Below, piece by piece: positions 48,105-59,579 of a stretch of DNA of 64,000 nucleotides. The DNA is from Anaeramoeba flamelloides (Eukaryota > Metamonada > Anaeramoebidae): the NCBI GenBank assembly GCA_027625915.1, contig JANTQA010000012.1:16764501-16828500 (forward strand), read 5' to 3'. The position numbers and the translations under genes were made by a program. A model generated the notes under the pieces. It was not told where the DNA came from. It was given only the letters and a program-made list of their open reading frames with translations, and did no database searches. Numbering within the stretch: position 1 is the first letter of the stretch; every line of letters begins with the position of its first letter.

Positions 48105-49239
48105 ATATATATATATATATATATCCCTTTTAACCCCAAATGTACTGATTGCCTCTGGTGTCAAATTTTTTATCGGAAGTTTTATCAAAGGATTATAAGA
48201 TATAGAATTTATAAAAAATTATCTAAGAAAGAAAATTGTATTATTAAAAATTGTATATTTTCTACAAGAATAAAATAATAACTTGAAAAATATTTCCATA
48301 TTAGAAAATTTTTTATTGATTAGTTGTGATTTAATTATTTTACAATCCTATTATTTTTTTTTTTTGAAATTTTATTTTTTGAAAAGATAGTTTGTCTTAA
48401 ACATCAAAAAATTCTTATTTTTAATGATTAAAACACATCACACTTTACTGGAATTTTTTTTGAGTTTTTTTGTACCCTTACATTGAATAAATTATTTGAA
48501 TAAATAATTTATTTATTACATAAGATTTTTGGACATCACATTGTATTTTTATTTTATCTATTAATTGCTGTTCAATATTTATATTAATATATCTATGATA
48601 CTTAAAAATTTAAAATCACAAACAAATATAAATTAAATTTCAAAAAAAAAAGAATATTTTCTTTCATTGCAAAATTTGGAAATTTTTTCAACAGTATTTT
48701 GTTGGTAATTTAAATGAATTGGCCAATAGTCCAATTGAAATTAATAATTGATTGTTTTTTAATTTTTACTATTTTATAATTTAATACTTTTTTAAAATCT
48801 AGACAAAAAATAAACAATATTTTTGAATAAGAGCCTATTTTAAAAATTATTATACAAGACCCGAATTAATTTAGAATGAAAAATCAAATTTCCAAAGTTT
48901 TTTTTTCAAATTTTTACTAATAGAAAATTTTAAATTAAAAAAATTTTGTTTCGAAGATTATTTTATTATCTTTGAATAATATTTAAAATGTATTTTTAAT
49001 TTTTTTTCTAAATTTCTAGCTGATTTATTTATTTATTAAAAAATTTTTATTTCTTTAATTTCATAGTGTTAAATGAAATTATTTTACATTTTTTTTCAAG
49101 TATTTTCAATTATCACTTATTCTTTAAATTCAGTTTTTCGAAAATTATTCAGATTAAACTTTTAATTTTGGTCTCAAGAAATGAATTTTATTTTACTCTT
49201 AATTTAATATTTATTATAATTTTCAACTAAAAAAAATGA

Positions 49240-49740
49240 ACTTTTCTCAATAATATATTTTTTTATTTTTTTTCATTTTTCCCCTGGCTGAATCTTCTTT
49301 ATATTGGGAAGAAGAGTTACAAAGGATAAAGATCAAGTGGTTACTTACTAATACTGTGACACTGAAACACGAAAGTATGCGTAACTTGAAAATAACAACT
49401 AAAAAGCAAAGACTAAAATGACCAAAGGTTGAAAGCAAATAAGATCAAAAAAAAAAAGAAATTACAACAATTAAATAACGATCCCCAAGTGAACATTCAT
49501 GATCAATTATCAAATTATTAAATCAACCAAAAGTATTGTGGCTGTGATTTTGGGAGTTCTTAATTAAAGATAGCATTGTTTTTTTTTTTTTTTTTTGATT
49601 TTTTACCAATTGCTTCTTATAAACCCTTTTTAAATTTCTTTTTTTTTTTTTTTTATTTTTTTCTTTTTGCTTTTTTCTTTTCAATTTTTTGCTTTCACTT
49701 TTTAAACATAAAAAAAATGGGTATGTATTTCCCTTGAACA
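49240..49740. repeat. Dispersed repeat R1b (copy 1)
   Basis: It aligns collinearly with about 63060-63510. Shared blocks in order are TATTGGGAAGAAGAGTTAC, AAGG-A-AAA-ATCAAGTG, TACTAATA, GTAACTTGAAAATAA, AACATTCA, GAGTTCTT/GTGTTCTT, and a long poly-T near the right end. It is non-coding, and the class is unknown. Confidence 0.8.
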
Positions 49741-52074
49741 ATCGTGAAATCTATGATTTTACGCTTAAATTTTCTTTGAGGAAATTTAAGTAAAATGACA
49801 TCTAGAGTGTAATTTACACTTCTTCCATCAATAAAAATAAATAATATATTTTTTTATTTATTTATTTTATCATAAAATTAACAACTTTATTAGATTTTTA
49901 TTCTTAATAAACCATTTTATTGAGTTTTTAATTACTATTATTGTAATAAAATATCTAATTTATAAAATTCAAAAAAAAAAAAAAAAAAATTAAAAAAATA
50001 ATCGTTATCTTGGATAAATATTTATTTTTATTCAAATCAAAAAAAATATATACAATAACATAAATACTTTCTATTTGAACTATTTTGACTTTTTAAAATA
50101 ATTTGAATCCGGTTTAAAGACACAACAGTAAATAAATATATTAACACACCAATATCATGTTAATCTTTTCTTTTAAACTTGATGAAATTTAACAAATCCG
50201 GGTGTTAAGGGAGATATATTCATACATTACTATATGTACACATTAAAGGAGTAAGAAAATAAAAATAATTATTTATTGAAATATAAAATCTAATCAATAT
50301 TATATTCGACAAATCCAGAACTCAAATAAAAGCATTTAAAATTTAATTTTTTTTTTTCATTTTGAACCTTACATAAATATCATTATATAAATTTGTAATT
50401 ATTTTTTATAGTCAATCTTATCAAACAATAAAATTTTACAATTTTACCAATTTAATAATAACTTATATAACATATAAAATAATTTGGTAAGTTGAAGATT
50501 ACTTGTTGAAATTTAAAAGAAGGAATTATACTAAAAAAAGAGAAATAATATATTTAGTAGAAAGGACGTGGTCAATATTAAAATATCATTTTTTTATAAA
50601 AAAGGTTTGTATTGTTTGTGATGGGCAAGTTATTGATCAATTAATCTTTTGTTTTTTCAACAAGAAAAACAAAATGAAAAATAAAAAATATTTATATTAA
50701 GGACTGAGTCCTTAAGGTAAGCAAATATTATATGAAATTGAATAGAGTTTTAGAAAATTTTATCTACAATTAATACCAATTTAAAACAAATCCACATAAT
50801 AAATGATAGATCTTTCAAAAAAAAAAATAAAAAACAGAAAATTTTTAGAAAAAGATGTAAAAGTACAACACTCAATTTCAAATTTAAATTATAATGAATT
50901 AAAATTTTGAATACAGATATGTTAGTTTTGAAGTGTAAATCTTTGGCATTTTTGAGATCTCTGTGAATTTTTTTTTCATTTTTTTAATTTGGTAATAAAG
51001 TTATTTTTATCTAAAAATGTTACAAAATTGTTACTTGGTCAAATTTAGAGAGTAAAAAAATAATGACGAATTAGATTTATATGAATTAAATCGATTTTAT
51101 ACTTTATGAATCCCAAATGATTTAAATTCAAAGAAGTGTTTATATTTATAAAAAAAAAAAATAACAAAGGATTAATTCCTTTATTTGAAATTTCCTTTTT
51201 CCAAATTGTGAAACCAATTTATTTTTTTTTTTAGTGGTTCTTAATTTAAATTTTTGAAATTTTTTTTTTGTTATTTGATTTTGTGAAATTGAAGATATGA
51301 TTTGTAAATTTTTTTTTATTACTGTTTTGGAAAAAAAGTGAAACTGGAAAAAAAGTGAAACAGAGTTTTTAATTGGGTAACATTACTAAAAAAGAAAAAG
51401 TAAAATAAATAAAAAGAAGAAACCAATTAACTTTTAATAATAATTTATATTATTTTCAATCAACCCAACAAATACAATTTAAATCTACTTTTTTTTATCC
51501 AAATTCAAGGTGTGGTTTTGGAGATCGCAACAATATTCAAATTTTTTAAACAACTTTTTAATAATTGATCAATCAAAAAAAAAGAAACCAAAAGATAGTA
51601 TTATAAAAACTGTTATTGTGGCGAATACTTCATTTTGTCTTTATTTATTTATTTATTCTTTTTTTCATTGATCTTACTTTGAAATTTTCAGTAAGGTTAC
51701 CAATTAAAAACCATGTTTCACTTTTTTTCCACAATGTTAAATGATTTTTCGCTGAAGAGAAGAAACGATGAGATTTTGTGGACCATTTGTATTTTTGTTT
51801 ACATTAAGAAACGCCATGTCATATTTCTATTTTTGGAACCAAACCAGACTTTAGCATAGAGTTAATTTAAAATAAGTGACTAGCCATAAATTCAATAAAT
51901 AAAAAAAATTTCGGATTAATTCATGTATTTTTAGAAAAGAGAACGATTAAACTCAAGATTGAAATCTTGTTTAAAAAGTAATTATTCTCTTCATTAAGAC
52001 ACTCTTATGCCAAGATTTCATTGATAATTTTCATTTTTTGTAACTTTTGCTTTCTTGGAGTTGATCTACTCAAA

Positions 52075-52836
52075 ATGTGGTTTTTTGTTGTTGAAATAGT
52101 TTTTGCTATCACAATAATCTTTTTGGTCTTTTTGACCTCTTCTTTGTCTGGGATTTATTATTTGTCTGAAGTTGTGCTTGATCACCGACCTCTGTTCCGC
52201 AAAATAATTAAGATTGTTATTGCTGTCGTCATTACGATTGCTACCTTCTTATTAATTTTCGAGCGAATGTATTTAATTATGATCCCAACAATATTTACAC
52301 ATTTAATTTATCTCTTTTTATTGCGCAAAGAGGATGTGTTACGTTTTATTTCACCAGAATTCTTATCAGGCCTTGTAAGCACCTTTGCAAATTTTGTTTG
52401 TTGGTTTATCTACATCATAATTAACGATCGATACATGTTGATCAACTTGCTTAGTCTATTCTTTTTATGTGTGCTAACTGTACCAATTCTCTTATCAATT
52501 ACACTTGACTCGGAGGTATTAAACGATCTGTCTACAGGTATCGACCAAGTTGCAGAGTTTGGTACCCAAACAAGCAATAGAACGACAAGCAATTTCCAAG
52601 AAACACGGAGATCGATTGGCGACCAATCGGGGCTTAGGCGAAGAACAAATAGAAGGTCCTTTGACCAATTAATGCGTGATCCAGATCCACGATCAACTGA
52701 TACAGTAAAGCAAGCAGAAAAGGTTATTACAACTATTGGAGCATTATTCTCACCTGCCTCAATTGTAATTGTGCTTTATTCCTTCTTTTCTAGGCTGGCT
52801 AGAAGAAACCAAAATAGATCCGGTATCATAAATTAA
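52075..52836 (+). CDS. TEX261/SVP26 family early-secretory membrane protein
   Basis: Single exon, 253 residues from ATG 52075-52077. The start MWFFVVE is favoured because TEX261/SVP26 proteins begin MWF and then run straight into the first membrane helix. Four or more hydrophobic segments follow at about 3-28, 45-66, 70-85 and 95-150. Family landmarks seen are IYYLSEVV (TEX261 has YYLAEL), LLIFERM (VFERF), THLIYLFLL (TNLVYFGLL) and LLSITLDSE. Known members cycle between ER and Golgi and act as cargo adaptors for glycosyltransferases in COPII vesicles. Residues 165-230 are a Ser/Thr/Arg-rich loop longer than in the animal protein, followed by a hydrophobic SPASIVIVLYSFFSRL that aligns with the conserved C-terminus. 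Good family call; the exact orthologue was not tested. Confidence 0.85.
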   Translation: MWFFVVEIVFAITIIFLVFLTSSLSGIYYLSEVVLDHRPLFRKIIKIVIAVVITIATFLLIFERMYLIMIPTIFTHLIYLFLLRKEDVLRFISPEFLSGLVSTFANFVCWFIYIIINDRYMLINLLSLFFLCVLTVPILLSITLDSEVLNDLSTGIDQVAEFGTQTSNRTTSNFQETRRSIGDQSGLRRRTNRRSFDQLMRDPDPRSTDTVKQAEKVITTIGALFSPASIVIVLYSFFSRLARRNQNRSGIIN

Positions 52837-54489
52837 CTTGTTTATCCATTATTTTCAATTCTGAAATTCAGAAATAAAGTTCCTTTATTTATTGCCTGGG
52901 TTGACTTTTTTTTTTTTGATTATTTTAATGTTTTCTTAAATACTCCAAATTGTTTTCTTACAAAATTTTTCCACTTCGATTTGTGAACAATGTTTTCCCT
53001 ATATCAAAAACGATTCTTTAGAACTCGCTGATGTTAGTATCAAATCTCAATGTTTAATACCCTTCTTAAAAAACAAATCAATCATAATGAATATAATTTT
53101 AGTACTGTTGTTACTTGCATCGTATTTGTCTTGTTTGCAAATCAAGTTTCTAAGATTTATAATATTTTATAATTTTTAGTGATTCAATTTTTCAGATTTT
53201 TCATATTTTTGTAACACCAAATACCAGCACAACTCCGTTTTTTTGTTATGAATAAATTTCAAGTCGTAGATTGAAATTATGTCTCGAATTATTTTCTTGG
53301 TCCCTTTTTGATTTGACCGATAAATTCCTAAAAATTTACAAATAATTTTTAGTTCAATTTCCATTTTAATCATGATAACTCAACATTAAAAACAGTTTTT
53401 GACAAAGAACATTTCACAACCAACTAATTTTACAAAGTTTCATCACATTTAAACCATTAAAATGCTTTATTCAAAGTGAAGTGTAAAAAATAATTTCAAA
53501 AATCGATCTTGGATCACAAATTTTTTAATAATATGTTTTGATTAATTGTTTTTTTTTTTTTTTATTTTTTTTATTTGCTTATTTGTTTATATTGATAAAA
53601 TATAAAGCAAAATTTAATTTCTTAATGGGAACGCATCAACAAACGAAAAATTTATACAAATGGATTGGTATTTAATAATAATTTTTCATATTTATTATCA
53701 AAGTATGAATTTTTAATACATAATTTTTTTTTGTAAATAATAAAGAAAGTAACAAAAAATATAAAGTAACAAAAAATAATTGAATTATGAATTGTGAAAG
53801 ATTTTAGTATTATAATTTATAAAATAATAAATAATAAATAGTTAATTCCTTTTATTTAGTGGAGAAATAAGTTATAACGTGTTTAAATTTGATTCAGGTA
53901 AAACTATTCAGATGTTTTGGTTAAATTGTTCAATAAGATATTTTAAAGTTTTTTTAATTTCCAGAAAAAAATGTAATGATTTAAATGTTTTAGATTTTTA
54001 TCTGTATTGATAATCAATATTTTCTCAAGTAGGTTGTGATAAGATATTTATAAATTATTTTTTTGAAGTTAAATATTGATATAATAAATAAAATTGGTAA
54101 AAAAAAATGAAAAAATTAAAAAAGAATAAAAATTATTTTAAGAATTCTCAGTTATTAAAAAAATTAAGTTACAAATCGAGAATAATTTCAAAGATAAAAA
54201 AATTATAAAATAATATAATTGAGTTCTTGAAAGTATTTCTGAAAATACCCGAAAACTGAAACTACAAGAAAATTTATTACCACTTAAAAATACTTTTGAA
54301 TATCTTTTAAGAAACACTAGAGTTCAGAAATAATGTGTATGGTTAAATAAAAGTTTTACATTAAGGCATCACTTTTTGCACATACGTTCTATGACAACAA
54401 GGCAAAATTCTAAAATATGTTATTGGTGTTATTCTCTACTTACAAATTGTGTATATACCAAGTGTCAAAAAATTCTGATCGACTAAGAA

Positions 54490-55010
54490 AGCCATATAAG
54501 AAAATTAGTTTAGTGAGATCAATTTTTTTTTTTTTTTTTTCTGAAAAAGAAAACTATTAAATCCATTTTATTTCTCACATTATAACAAGTTTTTTACCCT
54601 TTTTATGGTCATTTTGATAATTATTATACAAGAACAAGTTGTTGTTGCCAGTAATATTAATATAAAGATTGTTTTTCTTTTTTGGGAGTAAACTTTTGGT
54701 TAACCAAAAAATTGATATATTCAACAGATTAAAAAATACTTATTTTTTTAATAAGGGTAATTAAAAATAAAAGTTTTATCGACATTTTTAAGATTTTATT
54801 TAGAAATTTTGTTTTTATTTTAAGATGAAATTCTATTTTTCAAAATAAAATTTTCTTGAAGATATTTTGGAAATTAGTTAATTTTATCCCAAAAATTCAA
54901 AATCATTTTTCTTTCTACAAAAAAGATTTGAATTGTCATACTGGTTCTTGTGAATAAGACCAAATAAATTGTGAAAAAAAAAATTTTGTTATATTATTTG
55001 GAAAACCTTT
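54490..55010. repeat. Dispersed repeat R2 (copy 2)
   Basis: Same orientation and order of blocks as 17920-18480, ending with TGGTTCTTGTGAATAAG at about 54941-54958. Confidence 0.75.
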
Positions 55011-55241
55011 ATACCCTTAGTAAATCGTTGTTTTTCCCTGAAATTTGGCGTGAATATTTTACTCCATAAAAAGTTGAATTTTTTTTTTTTCATTTTTGGT
55101 ATATATGGTCAATAGTATATATCAAAATAAATATACTATTGTTATTTCAACAATAAATATTACTCATAAATAGATTTTAACAATGTAAAAAGACTATTTT
55201 TTATCAAAACTCAATAGAAATCAAACAAATTTTACAAAATA

Positions 55242-55765
55242 AACCCTATTCCAAAATTTTGGACATATCCATTTCAAAAATATATAAATAAAACCACAGT
55301 TTGTTGTATTTCCACAGACGTAATATTTAATCACATTAAATTTAGCTAATAATAATGATTTTATAAGTAATCCTTTTTATCAAAATAATAGGAAAAAGGA
55401 TAAACCGTAAAAATAAAAATCGATCGTGTCAAAATAATGAAACAGGCAGAACAAAAAATGTATTGGTAAATTTGTTGTAATTTTAACAAAAAATTATTGA
55501 ACTATCAAAAGAGTGGAATCCCATAACCAATTGTTAGTGATTTTTATATTGAACAAACTCAACTTTAACCTTCTTTCAATCATTAGAAAAAATCCTTATC
55601 AGAGCAAATAGATTTCATAGCTATTAAAAAAAGGAAAAGAAAACAAAACAAGAAGAAAAAAATGAAAAAATAGTTTTGAAAATCAAAATTATTTTCTAAA
55701 TTGAATATACAGTGTATTGTGGTTATTCTTTCGACTATTTTAACTGTGTCCAATTTTTTGGAATT
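55242..55765. mobile_element. Tc1/mariner-type MITE, family M5 (copy 1)
   Basis: The left end AACCCTATTCCAAAATTTTG and the right end GTGTCCAATTTTTTGGAATT are imperfect inverted repeats flanked by TA. The interior aligns with 57290-57838 (AATGAAACAGGCAGAACAAA versus a GAGCTGAAATG block, ATATTGGTAGATTTGTT, AACTCAACTTTAAC, and an AACTGTGTC right end). It is non-coding. Confidence 0.75.
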
Positions 55766-55876
55766 TATTTTACCTTCAATGGTTTATTATATTGAATTTT
55801 GTCAAAATATTATGCTTTATTATTTTTTTGATTTTGGATTATTTTTTCCTTTTTTTCCTTGGATGTATTTCTTTAT

Positions 55877-56068
55877 ATTAAGTTCCACTTTTAAGGTACA
55901 AACTTCAAAGAAAGTTAAGAAACAATAAAAATCTCAAATTAAGGCAAAAAATTCAGATTTTAGTAAAATAATTTGTATATAAAAAAAAATTCCAAATGTT
56001 CCGTATTTGAGATTTTTTTGTTCCTCAAATTTCGTTGAAAGTTTGTGCCTTAAATTTGAGACTGACTG
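55877..56068. mobile_element. Tc1/mariner-type MITE, family M4 (copy 2)
   Basis: The left part AAGTTCCACTTTTAAGGTAC and the right part GTTTGTGCCTTAAATTTGAG match copy 1 at 31141-31335; the right end reads ACTG then TA. The interior TCTCAAATTAAGGCA and ATTCAGATT blocks are conserved. Confidence 0.78.
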
Positions 56069-56255
56069 TAAATTCGAAATTATTTTTCAAAAATTTTGAC
56101 TCACTTTATAATGTTAAAGGAGGTTGTTTTGGGGGTTTATCCCATATTCTTATCAAAAATGTATTTTCAAATTTTTGGATCAGAATCAGTTTATCTAATT
56201 TTGCAAATTTTTGTTTTGCTTTTTCAAATTTTTGCATTTTTTTTTCCATTTTTTT

Positions 56256-56289
<34 letters not shown>

Positions 56290-56667
56290 GATACTTTATT
56301 TTTAAAAGATCATGTGGAAAGAAAAAAAATAGATCTTCAAAAAGAAAAATAACCATTGATAAATTGAGGCTCTGTAATGTATTTTAAAATGAAGTTAATT
56401 ATTTGCAAAAAATCTTCTTTTTATGCTTTTTTTCAGTGAAAGTTCAGTAATAAAAAATCTGCAATGCTCATTTCACAAAATGTGACTCACTTTTTTTTTT
56501 GTTTTTTGATGTTATTTTTTTTTTAATTTTTCTGATATTTTTTATAAATTTAGAGTGGCTTAAAAGTGAATCATCAACCAGGTTTAATTATTGGATGTCC
56601 TTGAATACTATGTGATATTTTTTTTCAATTTGTTATTCTAAATGAGTTATAATTTTTGAAATGGGGC

Positions 56668-58048
56668 TTAAGGGAGTAGCCACGGTATTGAAAAATTTTT
56701 CACTTTTTTGCAATTTTGAAAAGGATCAGAAAATAACATTTTTTACTCTGGTTGTAACTCATTGATTTTTATTATTTAAACAACTTCATTCATTAGATTT
56801 TTTAAATTTTTTTTTCAATGTCTCAAAGAAATTGCCACAATAGAATGTTGAGTTGAATTGCAAAAAATAGTGTTTTGAATGTTGAATAACTTATCTTTTA
56901 TCCTTCTCTCAACATTCTATTGTGGCATTTAATTTTTTCATTTTTTATTTTTTTATCATTTTTGAGATTTTTTTAATCCTGAAAACATTAAGCAATTAGA
57001 AATATTTTAATATTAGTGGCATTGGGGATTAATGGATTTTGTTTAAAAAGAACAAAAACCTTACAATTGAGAGAATCATAAAAGGAAACATAAATGGGAC
57101 TTAAATAGCTAGAAGGATTCCAAAATTAGAATAATTAAGTCAAATTATTACTTATTAGGATTTTAAATAGTTGGGTTTAGTGGAATTGGAGAAGTGAATA
57201 TGATTATATGTTATCAAAGTTTAAACCACAAAATAGCCATAAGTTTTATTTAAAGAATCTGAAATTATCTTCTCCCAAAATTAAAACTAAACCCCATTCC
57301 AAAAATTTGGACACATCAGAAAATCAAAAATAGGAAAACAAAAACTCAATTTATTATATTTTTCCAAATGTAATATAAAACCATATTCAAATAACCTAGT
57401 ATTAATGGTTTTTTAAATAATCATTTTCATCCAAATATAAGAAAACAATATAAAATAAAAAATCAAAACGAGTCTATCCAAAATAAGGAAACGAGCTGAA
57501 ATGAAAGAGTTTGAACAAAAAATATATTGGTAGATTTGTTAAAATTACACCAACAATGGCTGATCGATCAAATGATAAGATACCATGCACCGGTTGTATG
57601 TGGATTTTTCAATTTTTGAAACTCAACATTAACATTCTATCAAACCATCTATAAAAAATTTTCAGATCTAACTAAACAGATTAAGTAACTGAAAAATTGA
57701 AAATGAAAACAAAAACAAAAAAGACAAAAAATGAAATAGTTTGTTGAATTAAAATTAATTTCCAATAGGATGTAAAGTGTAGTATTATTATTTTTTTTCG
57801 AACTGTTTAAACTGTGTCTTAATTAATTGAATTAAGTTTATTTTAATAAAAAAATAAAAAAAAAAAAAACTATTTTATCAATATAATCTCAATTTTTTTA
57901 TTGTTGAACATTACTAAAATTAAAATATCAAATAATTTTTTTAAAAAAATTTTTAGAGAATCTACGATCACACGCGACTAAAATAAAATGTTCTTATCTT
58001 ATCTCTCTCAAATTTTCATCATGTCTTATGGTGTAGCTACTCCCTTAA
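56668..58048. mobile_element. TTAAGGGA-ended DNA element with a nested M5 MITE
   Basis: The left end TTAAGGGAGTAGCCAC and the right end GTAGCTACTCCCTTAA form a terminal inverted repeat of about 14 bp. The outer TTAA would fit a TTAA target duplication. Without the M5 copy at 57290-57838 the element is about 830 bp. It contains an internal hairpin (GCCACAATAGAATGTTGAG at about 56834-56853 and its complement at 56912-56930). The first eight bases are the same as in family M3, so both may have been moved by one transposase source. No transposase frame is seen. Confidence 0.75.
57290..57838. mobile_element. Tc1/mariner-type MITE, family M5 (copy 2), nested in the TTAAGGGA element
   Basis: The left end AACCCCATTCCAAAAATTTG and the right end CTGTGTCTTAATTAATTGAA are inverted and TA-flanked. 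It is collinear with 55242-55765. Its place inside 56668-58048 means it arrived later than that element. Confidence 0.78.
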
Positions 58049-59579
58049 ATCAAATTTATTAATAAATTAATTTTATAATAAATATTATTTATTTAGAAAA
58101 GAATTTGACAAATTGAAAGTTGTAATTTTTATATACACTATTTACTAAAAAAGTTTTTATATTATTTTGGTAGTTTTTTTTTTTTTTTATGGTGAAATTT
58201 AGTACAACGGTTATAATTGCTTTCAAATTCACTATTAGTTTTAATCAATAAGTTTTGATATCTTTTTATTTCTATTTTAATTTTTTTCCATTTAATATTT
58301 ATTATCAAAGACTTTATTACTAAATATTCTATTTTTTAATTCTTGTTTTTGGAATGTTTTAAAACCACTTTATCTTTTATTACAAATAGTTCAAATTCAA
58401 TTTAAAAACAGAATCTATGATTTGAAGATTATTAGTTTTCAAAAAGATTTATTTTTTTATTCTGAAAATTAAAAATGTATTTAAACGCTTGATTCATTTA
58501 CTATGGTTTTTATCCACACTTGGGGGGGTAAATTGAACCTAAAAATGGGATTGGTATATTGTACTTTTTTCAATGACAAAATTCAAATATTAAAACAAAA
58601 ATCGATGAGATCTCTATTGAATAAAAATCTGATTAAATAGAAAAAAAAACTAAAAAGAATTCTTGATTTAGCTAAATTTCAATTTTAAAAAAAGAGTTTA
58701 AAAGAATTACATATTCAAAAATCCCAATTTTTTAAAAAACAAATTACTTGTAACTTTATTTTGTATTTTCAACCTTTTAAATTTCTTCCAATTAAAAAAA
58801 CAATTGTTTTCTTGAAGTATACACTCAATTTCATTCGATATAATCTAATTTATGGTTAAGCTTGTAACCCTCAAAATTTAAGAAAGTTGGGATTTTGTAA
58901 CATTCTTGAGAAAAAAAAACTTATTTGACAATAGAAAAAAATGAAAAAAATCTACGTGATCTCAAAAAGTATAAAAGATCGAATACTTCAAAACCAACAC
59001 AACTGTTTTCAAAATTATATATTCAAATCATTCAAAGTAGAAATTGATTGTCTCGAATTGGAGATTTTTTTGATTAATATCCTCTTTTTTGATTGTTGAT
59101 GTATAGAGATCTATCGCGCTTCACAGGTTTGTTAGTTTTTGATTGGAATTAGACACTCATAAAAATTTTAAAATTTTTTTTTTCCATTTCAGATATTTAT
59201 TTTTCACCTATAATGACTTGAACTTTTACAAATTTTTTTTTTAATTTTAAATTTTGATTAAAATTCAATATACGTTTGGATCAAATTGGCTTTTTGAATG
59301 AAATTTCCTTTTTGAACCACGATTAAAATCCATACTCAGGTAAAGATCGATCATCTAAGAACCAAAATAACATGTTCGTGACACCTAATACAAGATAATC
59401 TTTTTTTTGGATTTCAGGGATTGTAAACCTTAATTTCAAAAGAAAAAAAATTAAACAAAGAAAAGTGGAATCAAAAAATAAAAAAAAATTTTTATAAATT
59501 CAATTTATTTTCTTTAATAATAACAGCAATGTTAATTAAACCAATCAACACAATATAACTATTGTTAATTTATTTGTTC

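Larger units (their letters stand above)
44182..52074. other. Long repeat-rich intergenic stretch
   Basis: This 7.9-kb spacer lies between divergent genes. It holds an inverted repeat at 44399-44515, a GC-enriched block at 44529-44760, long poly-A tracts (44759-44823), a fragment like the left end of family M5 at about 45569, a 1.6-kb segment bounded by CACAGGTA inverted ends (46489-48104), microsatellites, and dispersed repeat R1b (49240-49740). A frame at 50497-50700 ends at a TTAAGGACTGAGTCCTTAA palindrome but shows no assignable domain. Confidence 0.55.
52837..59579. other. Intergenic stretch between convergent genes, dense in MITEs
   Basis: This stretch contains R2 copy 2 (54490-55010), M5 copies (55242-55765 and 57290-57838), M4 copy 2 (55877-56068), the TTAAGGGA-ended element (56668-58048) and a long poly-T (56255-56288). 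No exon was recognised. 52837-54490 and 58049-59579 look like plain AT-rich DNA. Confidence 0.6.

Noticed and set aside
49325-49345. AAGATCAAGTG, a match to a conserved stretch of U2 snRNA
   Set aside because: The flanking U2 sequence is absent, and the segment belongs to a dispersed repeat whose other copy is diverged.
50497-50720. Frame containing VERTWSILKYHF next to a TTAAGGACTGAGTCCTTAA palindrome, considered as the end of a DDE transposase
   Set aside because: The resemblance is to a few residues only, and no catalytic acid pattern was found.
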